Assembly (NCBI GenBank): GCA_025353105.1
Contig: JANXRG010000058.1
Location: 1 to 34,003 of the forward strand
DNA: 34,003 nucleotides
Origin: Verrucomicrobiota bacterium
GTDB lineage: Bacteria > Verrucomicrobiota > Verrucomicrobiia > Chthoniobacterales > SZAS-18
Direction: 5' to 3'
The notes under the pieces were generated by a model. It was not told where the DNA came from and ran no database searches. It was given only the letters and a program-made list of their open reading frames with translations. Shown here in pieces: positions 17,174 to 25,789 of this stretch. The position numbers were made by a program, and so were the translations under genes. Each line of letters opens with the position of its first letter. Within the stretch, counting starts at the first letter, position 1.

Positions 17174-17791
17174 ATGAACCGGATCGAAGTCCACACCGGC
17201 GGTGCCTTCCAGACCAATGCCTACGCGTTTCCGACGCCTTCTGGAAAGCAGCTTTTGATCGACGCCCCGGGGGGCGTGGTGGAGTGGGTCAAGCGCCGCG
17301 GTTGGGAGGTCGCGGCCCTGATGCTGACGCACGCCCACCTCGACCATGTCGAAGAGGCCGCCGCGGTCTGCCAGGCGTTCGACTGCCCTGTCTATTACCA
17401 CGTCGATGGCGCGCGCTTTTTGCAAGATCGGGATGCCTTCCGTCGGTACGGCCTCGACGTGGATCTCGAGCCGGTGACCGGGGGTATCCTGATCGATGAG
17501 ACGGACAGCGTCGAAATCGGCGGCGTGACCTGGCGCAGCTTGCTGGTGCCCGGGCACTGTCCCGGCAGTCTGTGTTTCTTTCGCGACGAGGAGCGCGTCC
17601 TCTTCGCCGGCGACACAATTTTCGCGGGATCAATCGGCCGCACGGACATTCCGTTCGGCGATCACGAACTCCTCCTCCGCGGCATCCGTGAGAAATTGTT
17701 TCCGCTTGGCGACGACGTGCGCGTGCTGCCCGGACATGGGCCCGCCACCACCATCGGTCGCGAGCGCACGATGAATCCCTTCCTGGTCTAA
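17174..17791 (+). CDS. MBL-fold metallo-hydrolase (glyoxalase II-like)
   Basis: The ATG at 17174 (MNRIEVHTGG) is chosen over a TTG two codons upstream. The 205-residue protein has the complete metallo-beta-lactamase metal ligands: THAHLDH (His53, His55, Asp57, His58), His128 in PGHCPGS, Asp147 in GDTIF and His188 in PGHGP. The short length and the GSIGRTDIP segment match the YcbL/GloB2 group, which often hydrolyses S-lactoylglutathione or related thioesters. The exact substrate is not shown. It is divergent from the protease gene and followed by an inverted repeat. Confidence 0.9.
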   Translation: MNRIEVHTGGAFQTNAYAFPTPSGKQLLIDAPGGVVEWVKRRGWEVAALMLTHAHLDHVEEAAAVCQAFDCPVYYHVDGARFLQDRDAFRRYGLDVDLEPVTGGILIDETDSVEIGGVTWRSLLVPGHCPGSLCFFRDEERVLFAGDTIFAGSIGRTDIPFGDHELLLRGIREKLFPLGDDVRVLPGHGPATTIGRERTMNPFLV

Positions 17792-17800
17792 ACGGCCGGT

Positions 17801-17920
17801 AAACTCGAAATGCGAAATTCGAAACTCGAAACTCGAAGGAAAAGCGCGTCCTCGCTTCGAACCTTCTGCCCATTGATTTCTTAAACTTACTTCGAGTTTC
17901 GAATTTCGAGCTTAGAGTTT
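17801..17920. repeat. Intergenic inverted repeat, 30-nt arms
   Basis: The left arm 17801-17830 and right arm 17891-17920 are reverse complements over 18 contiguous bases (cgaaattcgaaactcgaa on the left) and match in most of the remaining 12, leaving a spacer of about 60 nt. The arms are built from short TTCGAAA/CTCGAA words and are much richer in AT than the neighbouring genes. The element fills the gap between the MBL hydrolase stop and the aldo/keto reductase start. It could form a long hairpin acting as a terminator, or be a dispersed repeat. Confidence 0.75.
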
Positions 17921-17960
17921 AACAAAGGTCACCCTCTCAACCCGATTCGATAGCCCACGT

Positions 17961-18947
17961 ATGCAAACCCGCCATCTCGGCCCCCTCCCCGTCTCCGCCC
18001 TCGGCCTGGGCTGCATGAGTATGTCTTACGCCTACGGGAAGGCCGACGAGGTAGCAGGACTGCGCGTCCTGCAACGCTACGTCGAACGCGGGGGTAACTT
18101 CCTCGATACCGCAGAAGTGTACGGCCCGTACACGAACGAGGAATTGATCGGCCGCTTCCTGCGCGAAGTGCCGCGGGAAAAAATCGTCGTGGCGACGAAA
18201 TTCGGTTTCCGTATTGGTGACGGCGCCATGCGCGGCGTGGATTCTTCGCCCGAGAATGTCCGTCGCGCGTGCGACGCCAGCTTGCGGCGGCTCGGCATTG
18301 AAACGATCGATCTCTTCTACCAGCACCGCGTGGATCCGGCCGTGCCAATCGAGGACACGGTGGGCGCGATGGCAGAACTCGTGCGGGCGGGCAAAGTCCG
18401 GGCGCTCGGCCTTTCCGAGGCGGCGCCAGCGACGCTTCGCCGCGCCGCGGCCGTGCATCCGATTGCGGCCTTACAGAACGAATACTCGCTGTGGACCCGC
18501 GATGTGGAATCGAATGGCGTGCTCGCGACCTGCCGCGAATTGGGGATCGGCTTCGTGCCGTACAGCCCGCTCGGACGCGGCTTCCTCACGGGCGCGATCC
18601 AGAAGATATCCGACCTCGATCCGGACGATTGGCGGCGGAAAAACCTGCCGCGTTTTCAGGCCGACGCCCTGGAGCAAAACCGCGTGCTGGCAGACCACGT
18701 GAAGACCCTCGCGGGCCGCAAGGGCTGCACGCCGGCGCAACTCGCGCTCGCGTGGGTGCTGGCGCAGGCCGAAGACATCGTGCCGATTCCCGGCACCAAG
18801 CGCGTGAGCTATCTGGAAGACAATCTTGGAGCCGTGGATGTCGTCCTTTCCGCGGACGACCGGGGCGAACTGGATCGGTTGTTTCCGCCGGGCGCCGCGG
18901 CGGGCGCGCGCTATCACGCGGATATGATGAGCATGGTCAACGGCTAG
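17961..18947 (+). CDS. Aldo/keto reductase
   Basis: The 328-residue NADPH-dependent oxidoreductase has a TIM-barrel fold and the complete catalytic tetrad: Asp49, Tyr54 (DTAEVYG), Lys80 (VATKFGF) and His122 (FYQHRVDP). The N-terminal pattern [12 protein letters not shown] and the C-terminal cofactor segment [17 protein letters not shown] are typical of the AKR group that includes YakC- and AKR13-type enzymes. The physiological carbonyl substrate is unknown. The ATG at 17961 lies 41 nt after the preceding inverted repeat, and no strong Shine-Dalgarno is seen. Confidence 0.93.
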   Translation: MQTRHLGPLPVSALGLGCMSMSYAYGKADEVAGLRVLQRYVERGGNFLDTAEVYGPYTNEELIGRFLREVPREKIVVATKFGFRIGDGAMRGVDSSPENVRRACDASLRRLGIETIDLFYQHRVDPAVPIEDTVGAMAELVRAGKVRALGLSEAAPATLRRAAAVHPIAALQNEYSLWTRDVESNGVLATCRELGIGFVPYSPLGRGFLTGAIQKISDLDPDDWRRKNLPRFQADALEQNRVLADHVKTLAGRKGCTPAQLALAWVLAQAEDIVPIPGTKRVSYLEDNLGAVDVVLSADDRGELDRLFPPGAAAGARYHADMMSMVNG

Positions 18948-19150
18948 GACGGGGTGAAGGCAAATTGCGGATTGTGGATTGAGCCGGTGGAACGCGATCT
19001 CCGAGCGCGTTGATGAAAATATATGCCGCTCGCGCCCGCGGGCGGCCAAGCCCTTTGCCATCGTGCCCGGAGGTCACGATCCACCTTCACGCGGCACGCT
19101 TTTTGCGATGTCTGGGCGGGTCCAGGCGATTTCCCAACCTAATTTCGACG

Positions 19151-19495
19151 ATGGGCGATCAACCGATTCCTCGCACGACGAGGAAAGGACCCGCGAGGCG
19201 CAAAACGGATCAAACGGAGGTCATTGCCCGCCGAGATTACTTCGCCGCACACGCCCCGGACCTACCGGATTGGTTCGTCGTGAACGACCTGCTCGCGAAG
19301 CCGACGAAAATCCTTCGCGCCCACGCCGAGGCCGGGAGGATTCAGGACAAGGACTTCATGGTGATCAACCAATGGGCCCGGGGTGAGACCACCCTGCCGG
19401 AAGAACTGGAGTGGCTGACGGACGAGCGCCGGCAATATCTCGAACTGCGCGAGTCGTGCGAACGCGACTGCGCCGCGCTGCGTTTTTTCGTCTGA
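19151..19495 (+). CDS. Small hypothetical protein
   Basis: The likely start is 19151 (MGDQPIPRTTRKG), because sequence upstream in the same frame looks non-coding (Arg/Pro-rich with no family pattern). The product has 114 residues, a basic N-terminus and a helical body: RRDYFAAHAPDLPDWFVVNDLL, then LRAHAEAGRIQDKDF, ending with LEWLTDERRQYLELRESCERDCAALRFFV. No membrane segment, signal peptide or known motif is visible and I do not recognise the family. It follows the aldo/keto reductase after about 200 bp and is convergent with the next minus-strand ORF. Confidence 0.55.
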   Translation: MGDQPIPRTTRKGPARRKTDQTEVIARRDYFAAHAPDLPDWFVVNDLLAKPTKILRAHAEAGRIQDKDFMVINQWARGETTLPEELEWLTDERRQYLELRESCERDCAALRFFV

Positions 19496-19524
19496 CGCTG
19501 GCATTACGCCGACCAAATGGTGCA

Positions 19525-19977
19525 TTACGGCAGCCAGCGCGGGGCGGACAATACCTGAGCATCGGGCGACCACCGCTCGCAATCTCGAGGGACTCGCCCG
19601 AGAGCCAAAACGACGCGGCGGTCCACTTCGATCCCATCTGTGCCGTGGCTACCCTGCGGAAACACTTTGATCCGCTCGTGTCGGCGAAAGTCCTTTTTCG
19701 GATATTCCGTGCCGTTGCCCGGCTTGGAGTCGTCCACCCGGCTGGCCTGCCCCATTTCCAGTTCCTCGCGCGGAACATCGCGAACCAGCACCCAGTATCC
19801 CGTCTGGACATCCGGCGCGCCGGCAACGGGAAAGGTTCCCCGCGGGAGAAAACACAATTCGGCGGACTTCATATGGGTCGGTGCCGGCCCACCGCAGGGT
19901 TGGTTCAGGATTTTGTGCGCGACCCCGTTGGGCTCGACGTTCCCACCACGTCGCAGGAACGATTCCCGACCGAACAC
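19525..19977 (-). CDS. Possible hypothetical protein, about 115-150 residues
   Basis: This is a minus-strand frame with normal-looking codon use (mixed G/C third positions, balanced amino-acid composition), unlike the Arg-rich shadows of neighbouring genes. A start at 19872 (MKSAELCFLPRGTFPVAG) would give about 115 residues; the open frame begins at 19977. The middle part, TGYWVLVRDVPREELEMGQ followed by RHERIKVFPQGSHG, looks like folded protein, but no family is recognised. A plus-strand frame over the same bases is Arg/Pro-rich and less convincing. The gap it fills (19496-20038) would otherwise hold nothing. Confidence 0.4.
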   Translation of the reverse strand: MFGRESFLRRGGNVEPNGVAHKILNQPCGGPAPTHMKSAELCFLPRGTFPVAGAPDVQTGYWVLVRDVPREELEMGQASRVDDSKPGNGTEYPKKDFRRHERIKVFPQGSHGTDGIEVDRRVVLALGRVPRDCERWSPDAQVLSAPRWLP

Positions 19978-20038
19978 CCTTATCGCAGTCGCGCGGATCG
20001 CGACTTGCTATTTCCATCGGTAGATCGCCCGCCGTCGC

Positions 20039-20497
20039 ATGAATCATTCGTTTCAACTCCCCGCGGCCTTGTTGCTCCTCTGTGGCGCGACGCTGGCACC
20101 CGTGGTTTTGCTCTCGGAACACAAGGCGGCGACTCCGGCCGAAAAAGCCGCCCACCACGAAAAGCTGTTTGCGGCGGCCGACACAGACGGTGATGGCCGC
20201 GTCAGCGAGCAGGAATTCGTGGATTTTGAATTGCGCCGCCGCTTTGAAAAAGCGGACGTGAACAAGGACGGCCGATTGAGCAAGGCCGAGTTCCTTGCCT
20301 CCGTCAAGAGCGGTTCCGAACACCGTAATGCAAAAGCGGAATGGAAAATTATCAACGGCGGCAAAGGCTACGTCACGATCGAAGACGAGAGCCACGACGA
20401 ACCGCTGGTAAAGGAGCTGCACGCCGAGTTCCGCAAGCTGGACAAGAACGGCCAGGGCTACCTCACGACCGCCGAGTGGCCGAATCTTGGGCGGTAA
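20039..20497 (+). CDS. Exported EF-hand calcium-binding protein
   Basis: The 152-residue protein has an N-terminal signal sequence or anchor (LPAALLLLCGATLAPVVLL, about 7-25). Two canonical EF-hand loops follow: DTDGDGRVSEQE (48-59) and DVNKDGRLSKAE (73-84). A third, more divergent loop near the C-terminus, DKNGQGYLTTAE (135-146), also keeps the acidic ligands. A small globular insert (about 90-130) separates the second and third loops. It probably binds calcium in the periplasm; its partner is unknown. It converges with the lipoprotein gene downstream, with about 36 bp between stops. Confidence 0.88.
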   Translation: MNHSFQLPAALLLLCGATLAPVVLLSEHKAATPAEKAAHHEKLFAAADTDGDGRVSEQEFVDFELRRRFEKADVNKDGRLSKAEFLASVKSGSEHRNAKAEWKIINGGKGYVTIEDESHDEPLVKELHAEFRKLDKNGQGYLTTAEWPNLGR

Positions 20498-20533
20498 TTT
20501 CCGGCGTGGCACGCTGCGGAAGGAGTCGGACCC

Positions 20534-20875
20534 CTAAGGCATCCGGGTCAGTTCCACACCGTCGACCGTCATCTTCCAAACGCCGTTTTGCAGGACCGGA
20601 GGTTTCGACACGACGAACCTCGTGTTGAAGAACGCAAACCCAGCGATGAAGTCATTGCCGTCGAATTTCTGAATCGGTGCCTGCACGCTGGTGCTGCCGC
20701 CACGGCCTGATGCGCGACGATAATCGACGCGTCCGCCGCTGGTGATGACCAGTCGAATTTCGGCCGCGCGCCAGTCGCCAGCGTAGGTGACCCGATCGGC
20801 CGGCAACGGCTGGCCGCACGCGACGAAAAAAAGCAGGATGCCCCCGACCCCGAGAATTCGCCACACCACTTTCAT
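20534..20875 (-). CDS. Putative lipoprotein
   Basis: The start is taken at 20875 (MKVVWRILGVGGILLF), giving 113 residues with a hydrophobic leader and a lipobox-like FVAC at about residue 20, so the mature protein would begin CGQPLPADRV and be membrane-anchored. The remainder is a small beta-rich domain: DWRAAEIRLVITSGGRVDYRR, then KFDGNDFIAGFAFFNTRFVV, ending VWKMTVDGVELTRMP. This resembles a family of uncharacterised bacterial lipoproteins with a G-W-x(n)-L-x-I pattern, which I cannot name securely. An upstream in-frame start at 20944 would destroy the leader. Confidence 0.7.
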   Translation of the reverse strand: MKVVWRILGVGGILLFFVACGQPLPADRVTYAGDWRAAEIRLVITSGGRVDYRRASGRGGSTSVQAPIQKFDGNDFIAGFAFFNTRFVVSKPPVLQNGVWKMTVDGVELTRMP

Positions 20876-21074
20876 TCCTCGATTCAACAGGATCGGGGTC
20901 ACCCGGGCAAGGCCGGGATTTGACGCCGCCGAGCCCACCGACACCTCTGCGAAAATTTTTTGTTGTTTGAATCATCAATCTACGCCGTCGCGGGTCGCCG
21001 CCCTCGTCCCGTCGCCGGGCGGCGCGAAATACAAGCTGGCTATCGGGAGCCCTGATTGCTGTGCTAAGCGCGTC

Positions 21075-22661
21075 ATGCCCCATCTCCTGCAACATCGCCG
21101 CGCCGCGGCAGCGCTCCTTTCCGTCGGTCTCGCGCTGGCCGGGCTGTCGGGCTGTCTCGAAGCCGCGGAGCCCGAGGCGCCCGCCGTCCCAGCCGTGCCG
21201 GAATCCGAAGCCGCCAACCGGAGCGTTGTCGAAAACTCGGTCGTAAAGATTTTCTCCACCGCGCGCTATCCCGAACCGTTCAAGCCGTGGATCAAGCAGG
21301 CTCCCCGCGACTCGACCGGCAGTGGCGTCATCATTGCGGGTAACCGCATCCTGACCAACGCGCACGTCGTCGCCTATGCCAGCCAGGTGCAAGTTCAAGC
21401 CAACCAGGCGGGCGACAAGCTTTCGGCCACCGTGGAGGCGATCGCGCCTGGGATCGATTTGGCGGTGCTCAAGCTTGACGATGAATCGTTCTTCGCCACG
21501 CATCCGCCACTGGCCCAGGCCAAAATTCTCCCCGACGTGAAGGAAGCCGTGATGGCCTATGGATATCCCGCGGGCGGCAACAGCCTGTCCATCACCAAGG
21601 GCATCGTTTCGCGCATCGAATTCACCCCCTACAACTTTCCCGTTTACGGACTGCGCATCCAGATCGATGCCGCCATTAACCCCGGCAACAGCGGCGGTCC
21701 CGCCGTGGTCGGCGACAAGATGATCGGTCTCGCGTTCAGCCATCTAGGCGGCGCCCAAAACATTGGCTACATCATTCCCACCGAGGAGATCGACCTCTTT
21801 CTGCAGGACGTGGCCGACGGTCACTACGACGGCAAGCCGAGCCTGTCCGACGATTTCCAAACGCTGGAAAATCCAGCGCTGCGTTCATTCCTAAAGCTGG
21901 ACAAAGCGGCCGAAGGAATGGTCGTGCACCGACCAGAAAGCACCACGCCAGCTTATCCCTTGAAGGAATGGGATGTCATCACCAAGATCGGTGACATGCC
22001 GGTGGACAATCAAGGCATGATCAAGCTTGGGCCCAACCTGCGCGTGCGGTTCCTCTACCAGGTGCAAAAGATCGCGAAGGGCGGCAAAGTCCCTCTGTCC
22101 GTCGTGCGTGGCGGGAAGGAAATGCAAGTCCAGGTCCCCGTCACTTCGAAGCATCCCATGGTGATCGGTTCCTTGGACGGCGACTACCCGTCGTATTTCA
22201 TCTACGGACCCCTCGTGTTTTCCAATGCCAACACGTTCTTCGTCGGTGCGCTGCTTCAGGGCGAGAAGGCGATGAACGCGGTCAACTGGCTGACCATCTC
22301 CGGCAATCCGCTTTTGGCCCGCCGGACCGACCGACCGGCCTTCGAGGGCGAGGAACTGGTCGTGGTTTCATCCCCTTTCTTCCCGCATAAAGTGGCCAAA
22401 GGTTACTCCAACCCGTCGCCCCTGGTGGTGAAATCAATCAACGGGAAACCGGTCCGGAATCTGGCCCATCTGGTTGTCCTTCTGCGCGACGCCAAAGACG
22501 AGTTCATCGCCATTGCCTTCGATCAGCACGGCGGCGAGACGATGGTTTTCCCGCGCGCCGAAATGCTCTCGGCCACCGACGAGATTCTCACTGACAACGG
22601 CGTGCGCACCCAAGGCTCGCCTGATACTCTCATCATCTGGAACGCGAAGTCGCAGAAGTGA
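21075..22661 (+). CDS. Lipoprotein trypsin-like serine protease, Deg/HtrA type (S1C)
   Basis: The start is set at 21075 because MPHLLQHRR plus a hydrophobic stretch ends in the lipobox LSGC (Cys27); the open frame upstream is not gene-like. The trypsin-like domain has all three catalytic residues: His97 (TNAHVV), Asp128 (DLAVLKL) and Ser206 (NPGNSGGPA). A PDZ-like region follows (about 290-360: GMVVHRPES, WDVITKIGDMPVDNQG), then a C-terminal region of about 150 residues with a second PDZ-like element (PLVVKSINGKPVRNLAHLV). This length and the two C-terminal domains resemble plant Deg9/Deg2-like bacterial homologues more than classical DegP. It should be anchored in the cell envelope. Confidence 0.9.
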   Translation: MPHLLQHRRAAAALLSVGLALAGLSGCLEAAEPEAPAVPAVPESEAANRSVVENSVVKIFSTARYPEPFKPWIKQAPRDSTGSGVIIAGNRILTNAHVVAYASQVQVQANQAGDKLSATVEAIAPGIDLAVLKLDDESFFATHPPLAQAKILPDVKEAVMAYGYPAGGNSLSITKGIVSRIEFTPYNFPVYGLRIQIDAAINPGNSGGPAVVGDKMIGLAFSHLGGAQNIGYIIPTEEIDLFLQDVADGHYDGKPSLSDDFQTLENPALRSFLKLDKAAEGMVVHRPESTTPAYPLKEWDVITKIGDMPVDNQGMIKLGPNLRVRFLYQVQKIAKGGKVPLSVVRGGKEMQVQVPVTSKHPMVIGSLDGDYPSYFIYGPLVFSNANTFFVGALLQGEKAMNAVNWLTISGNPLLARRTDRPAFEGEELVVVSSPFFPHKVAKGYSNPSPLVVKSINGKPVRNLAHLVVLLRDAKDEFIAIAFDQHGGETMVFPRAEMLSATDEILTDNGVRTQGSPDTLIIWNAKSQK

Positions 22662-22958
22662 CGTCGCGGCGCCGCACGCCTCTTCGAAATGCCAAAATCA
22701 GAATGACGAAGTCGAGGATATCCGTTTGAGAGCCGCGGCCCTAGTGGCCGCGCGTTGGGGCCATTTCGTGCTCGCACGCAACCACGTCGTCCGCCACAAA
22801 GGAGGCATGCTTCGGTTGCTCGCCGGTCCTCTTCACCCCTTCCGTCGCGATGTCTTTCGGATCGACTGGAACTGCGTCGCGGTCGCCGGGCGGCACGCGT
22901 GCCAGCGCGGGTGTGCCAAGCCGCGCATCGACTGAAGCTGAAACGAGATCCGCACGGC
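22662..22958. other. Gap of about 300 bp without a recognisable gene
   Basis: Open frames exist here on both strands (for example 22741-22965 minus), but none shows a family pattern or a good start. The stretch near 22685-22720 is AT-richer and lies between the protease stop and the start chosen for the next membrane protein. The membrane-protein frame is itself open upstream to 22755, so a longer N-terminus for that gene is possible but would be Arg-rich and not membrane-like. Confidence 0.4.
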
Positions 22959-24800
22959 ATGCCAAGGCTTTCCCGCTGGGTCATCCCTTCCGCCTTGATC
23001 GGACTGGCGGGGCTCTGTGTCCTCGTCGTCCCGTGGTGGATTCCGGTGACGACGCCGACGTACTCCGGCTCGTACACTTACGGATTCAACAACGCCTTCG
23101 CGTGGATTTCGCTCGCCGTGATCATCGCGCTGCTCGCGTGGTGGCGGCTCGCCGGGTCATCGGCGGCGGAAAACGCGAAAACCGAGACAACGCTCGCAAA
23201 CCTGCTTGCGCCCGACCCGCATCCTCCGGTCAGCCGCGACCTCGCGTCCGCGTGCGCCGGGTTTGTCGCGATCGTGCTCGTGCTCATCGCGTGGTGGTTC
23301 TGGTTTCTGCCCTACGCTTATTTTGGCGAGTCCCAGTATTTTCTACCGAGGATCGATTTGATGCTGCTCGGGCAGCAGCCCTACCGTGATTTCCAATTCA
23401 GCTACGGTCCCACGCTGCTGCTGCTGCCATACGGAATTTACCAGCTGACGTCCGTTTCGGTGGAGTCGTCCTACGAAATTGCCCTGCTGCTGCATTGGCT
23501 GCTGGGCAGTTTCTGCCTTTTCTACGTCATCCGGTCGCTCGGCGGAACCTGGGCCCGCTCGCTGATTTTCCTGCTCCTGGCGTTGAGCTTCATCAACTTC
23601 ACGTTCGGCCTGAACTACACGCCACTGCGGTTCGCCCTGCCGCTCGCCTCGCTCGTTGCATTGCATCGCAGCGCCTCAAGACCTGCCGCTTCGCTACCTC
23701 GATTTCTGGGACTCTGCGTCCTGCTGCCGATGCTCAACTTTGCCGTCTCGCCGGAGATGGGGATCGTGACAACGGCCGCGAGCGGCGCCTATGCGCTGCT
23801 CCTCTGGCGAACCTCGCGGCGCCAACTCGCGTGGGGCGCACTCGCCGTGGCGCTGGGCCTGCCGCTGACCGTGCTTGTTTTCACCCCGGACTATTTTCAC
23901 TCCATCCTCACCTACGCCGGCGGCGGAAACAATTTCCCGATCTTCCCGACCATCCACGTGGTCGCGTATCTCGCGGCGTTGCTCTTTTTGCTGCCTTGGC
24001 TCGCGGTCGTCGCGTGGCGACACCGTTCGCCCGCCGGGGCGCTGGCGGCGGCGCTCCTCACGTTGTTCGGCCTGCAGATTATTCCGTCGCTCGGCCGCTG
24101 CGATCCCCGGCACGTCTTCATGAACGGTCTCGGCGTCTTCCTCATCGCGCTCGCATGCTGGTCGATGCTCAAGCCGCGCGCGTTCACCTGGGCCGCCCTC
24201 GTTTACGGCATTGTATTCCTCGGTTCGCTTCAGCTCAGCTCGTGGAACACCTATCAAGATTTTATCTTCCGCGCCTTCGACGCGCGGGAGCGTCTCAACG
24301 TCTGGCGCGAAAGGAACGGTGAGCCCGACTGGTCCGCGTTCGGCCGGGCTTCCCCCATCCGCTACGGCAAGCTCGGGCCGCCGGCGGAGGACCTGCGGCA
24401 GCTTCTCGCTTATGACAAAATCGGCGCGCCGTTCGGGTGCGAGGAATCAGTCGATCGCTTCCTAAAATTCACCGGTCGCAACGTGACGGAATATTATCCC
24501 GGCCCTGTCATCGACGTCTTCCGCCAACCGGATATCGAGCGAAAGGAGGCGGATATCCAGCGCATGGACACGATCCTCGTGCCGGCGAATTTGTTCGCCG
24601 ATCGCGGCCGCATCGACCTGGGCGCGTATGCCGCACGGGAATCAAAATACCTGACCGACGCCATGGTCCTTCCGCTTCAGCTCACGGTGCGCAATCCGCC
24701 TTTCGTTGCGGGTCCGCGCGTGATGGAGGCCATCGCCGCGGACTTCGAGCCGGTGGCGAAATTTCGACGCTACGTCATCGCGAAGCGAAAACCGAAGTGA
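22959..24800 (+). CDS. Polytopic membrane protein, glycosyltransferase-C-like
   Basis: The start is placed at 22959 (MPRLSRWVIPSALIGLAG), where a first membrane helix begins. The product has 613 residues and roughly 11-12 hydrophobic segments up to about residue 440, then a soluble C-terminal domain of about 170 residues. An early periplasmic loop contains RIDLMLLGQQPYRDFQFSYGP, which resembles the loop (G-x-x-P-Y-x-D-F) of GT39/ArnT-like membrane glycosyltransferases that use polyprenyl-linked sugars. No sure catalytic pair can be proved by eye. It may therefore modify envelope glycolipids or proteins, but that is inference. It follows the lipoprotein protease on the same strand. Confidence 0.72.
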   Translation: MPRLSRWVIPSALIGLAGLCVLVVPWWIPVTTPTYSGSYTYGFNNAFAWISLAVIIALLAWWRLAGSSAAENAKTETTLANLLAPDPHPPVSRDLASACAGFVAIVLVLIAWWFWFLPYAYFGESQYFLPRIDLMLLGQQPYRDFQFSYGPTLLLLPYGIYQLTSVSVESSYEIALLLHWLLGSFCLFYVIRSLGGTWARSLIFLLLALSFINFTFGLNYTPLRFALPLASLVALHRSASRPAASLPRFLGLCVLLPMLNFAVSPEMGIVTTAASGAYALLLWRTSRRQLAWGALAVALGLPLTVLVFTPDYFHSILTYAGGGNNFPIFPTIHVVAYLAALLFLLPWLAVVAWRHRSPAGALAAALLTLFGLQIIPSLGRCDPRHVFMNGLGVFLIALACWSMLKPRAFTWAALVYGIVFLGSLQLSSWNTYQDFIFRAFDARERLNVWRERNGEPDWSAFGRASPIRYGKLGPPAEDLRQLLAYDKIGAPFGCEESVDRFLKFTGRNVTEYYPGPVIDVFRQPDIERKEADIQRMDTILVPANLFADRGRIDLGAYAARESKYLTDAMVLPLQLTVRNPPFVAGPRVMEAIAADFEPVAKFRRYVIAKRKPK

Positions 24801-24859
24801 CCGCACCGCCGCCTCACGCGTCGTGGGAATAAAAGGCGCCTCTCCAACCTCCTGACTAG

Positions 24860-25687
24860 ATGGATTCAAATCTCCACGGCCCGTCTCGACGAAGTGTTCG
24901 AGCGTGTTCTTATCCAGCCGGAGCTCTCCCGGGCATCTTGATGGCGCTGGTAGTCGCGGGCGGCCTCCTGGCCGCGATACCTCATTCTGCCACTGGCGCG
25001 GAGTTGGTTACGTTCGAAACCACCGACAGCCCGGCGATGCTCGTGGAGCTATTCACCTCAGAGGGTTGCAGCAGCTGTCCGCCCGCCGACGCGTGGCTCA
25101 GCCGGCTCAAATCCAGTCCGGAGCTTTGGAAGTCCTACGTTCCGGTCGCCTACCACGTGGATTATTGGAACCGCCTCGGCTGGACCGATCGCTTTTCTTC
25201 TCCGGAATTCACGGCGCGGCAGCACCGCTATGCCGCGGTCTGGCAGGGAAATTCCGTGTACACGCCGGAAGTCGCGGTGAATGGCCGCGAGTGGCGCGGC
25301 CTTTTCGATGGTCAACCCCTGCCCACTCCTGCGGGTGGCGTGGTCGGAAAATTGAAGGTCACACTCCGTGATCGGACGCGCGCGGAGATCGTGTTCAGCA
25401 GCAGCGGCCCGGGGCCCAAGCCGAGTCGGGTGGAGGTCGCGCTGCTCGGAATGAATCTCGAGTCGGACGTGAAGCGCGGCGAGAACGGCGGGCGAAAGCT
25501 GCGCCACGATTTCGTCGTGCTGCAGCTCGTCACCGCCAAGCTCTCCGCAGACGGCAATCGCTACACGGCGTCCGTTCCCCTCGCGGACGTGACCACCGCG
25601 GAACCCACCGCGCTGGCCGCGTGGGTCACGACGGGAGACGCGCGGCCTCCCATCCAGGCCGCGGGCGGCTGGATCAAAATTCCGTAG
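24860..25687 (+). CDS. DUF1223 family secreted thioredoxin-fold protein
   Basis: The 275-residue protein has a hydrophobic leader (about 24-47, ILMALVVAGGLLAAIPHSATGA) after a basic N-region. The DUF1223 core starts with AMLVELFTSEGCSSCPPADA, where Cys70 and Cys73 form a CxxC pair like a thioredoxin active site. It continues with YVPVAYHVDYWNRLGW and YTPEVAVNGREWRGL, both diagnostic of the family. It probably acts in the periplasm on thiols or metals, but no reaction is established. An alternative start at 24941 would give a shorter leader. It follows the membrane-protein gene by about 60 bp. Confidence 0.88.
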   Translation: MDSNLHGPSRRSVRACSYPAGALPGILMALVVAGGLLAAIPHSATGAELVTFETTDSPAMLVELFTSEGCSSCPPADAWLSRLKSSPELWKSYVPVAYHVDYWNRLGWTDRFSSPEFTARQHRYAAVWQGNSVYTPEVAVNGREWRGLFDGQPLPTPAGGVVGKLKVTLRDRTRAEIVFSSSGPGPKPSRVEVALLGMNLESDVKRGENGGRKLRHDFVVLQLVTAKLSADGNRYTASVPLADVTTAEPTALAAWVTTGDARPPIQAAGGWIKIP

Positions 25688-25789
25688 CGACGCACGTCAA
25701 ATTGCTCCGCGCGGAATCCGCGGAGGAGACGCAACCGCGCCCCACCGGTTCCTGCTTGCGGATTAGCAGCCGGCCATTAGGCAGGACGG

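Noticed and set aside
19649-20512. A 287-codon minus-strand frame
   Set aside because: It covers the EF-hand gene antisense; the EF-hand loops on the plus strand are unambiguous.
22741-22965. A small minus-strand ORF in the gap before the membrane protein
   Set aside because: It has no family pattern or ribosome binding site, and overlapping frames on the other strand are equally open.
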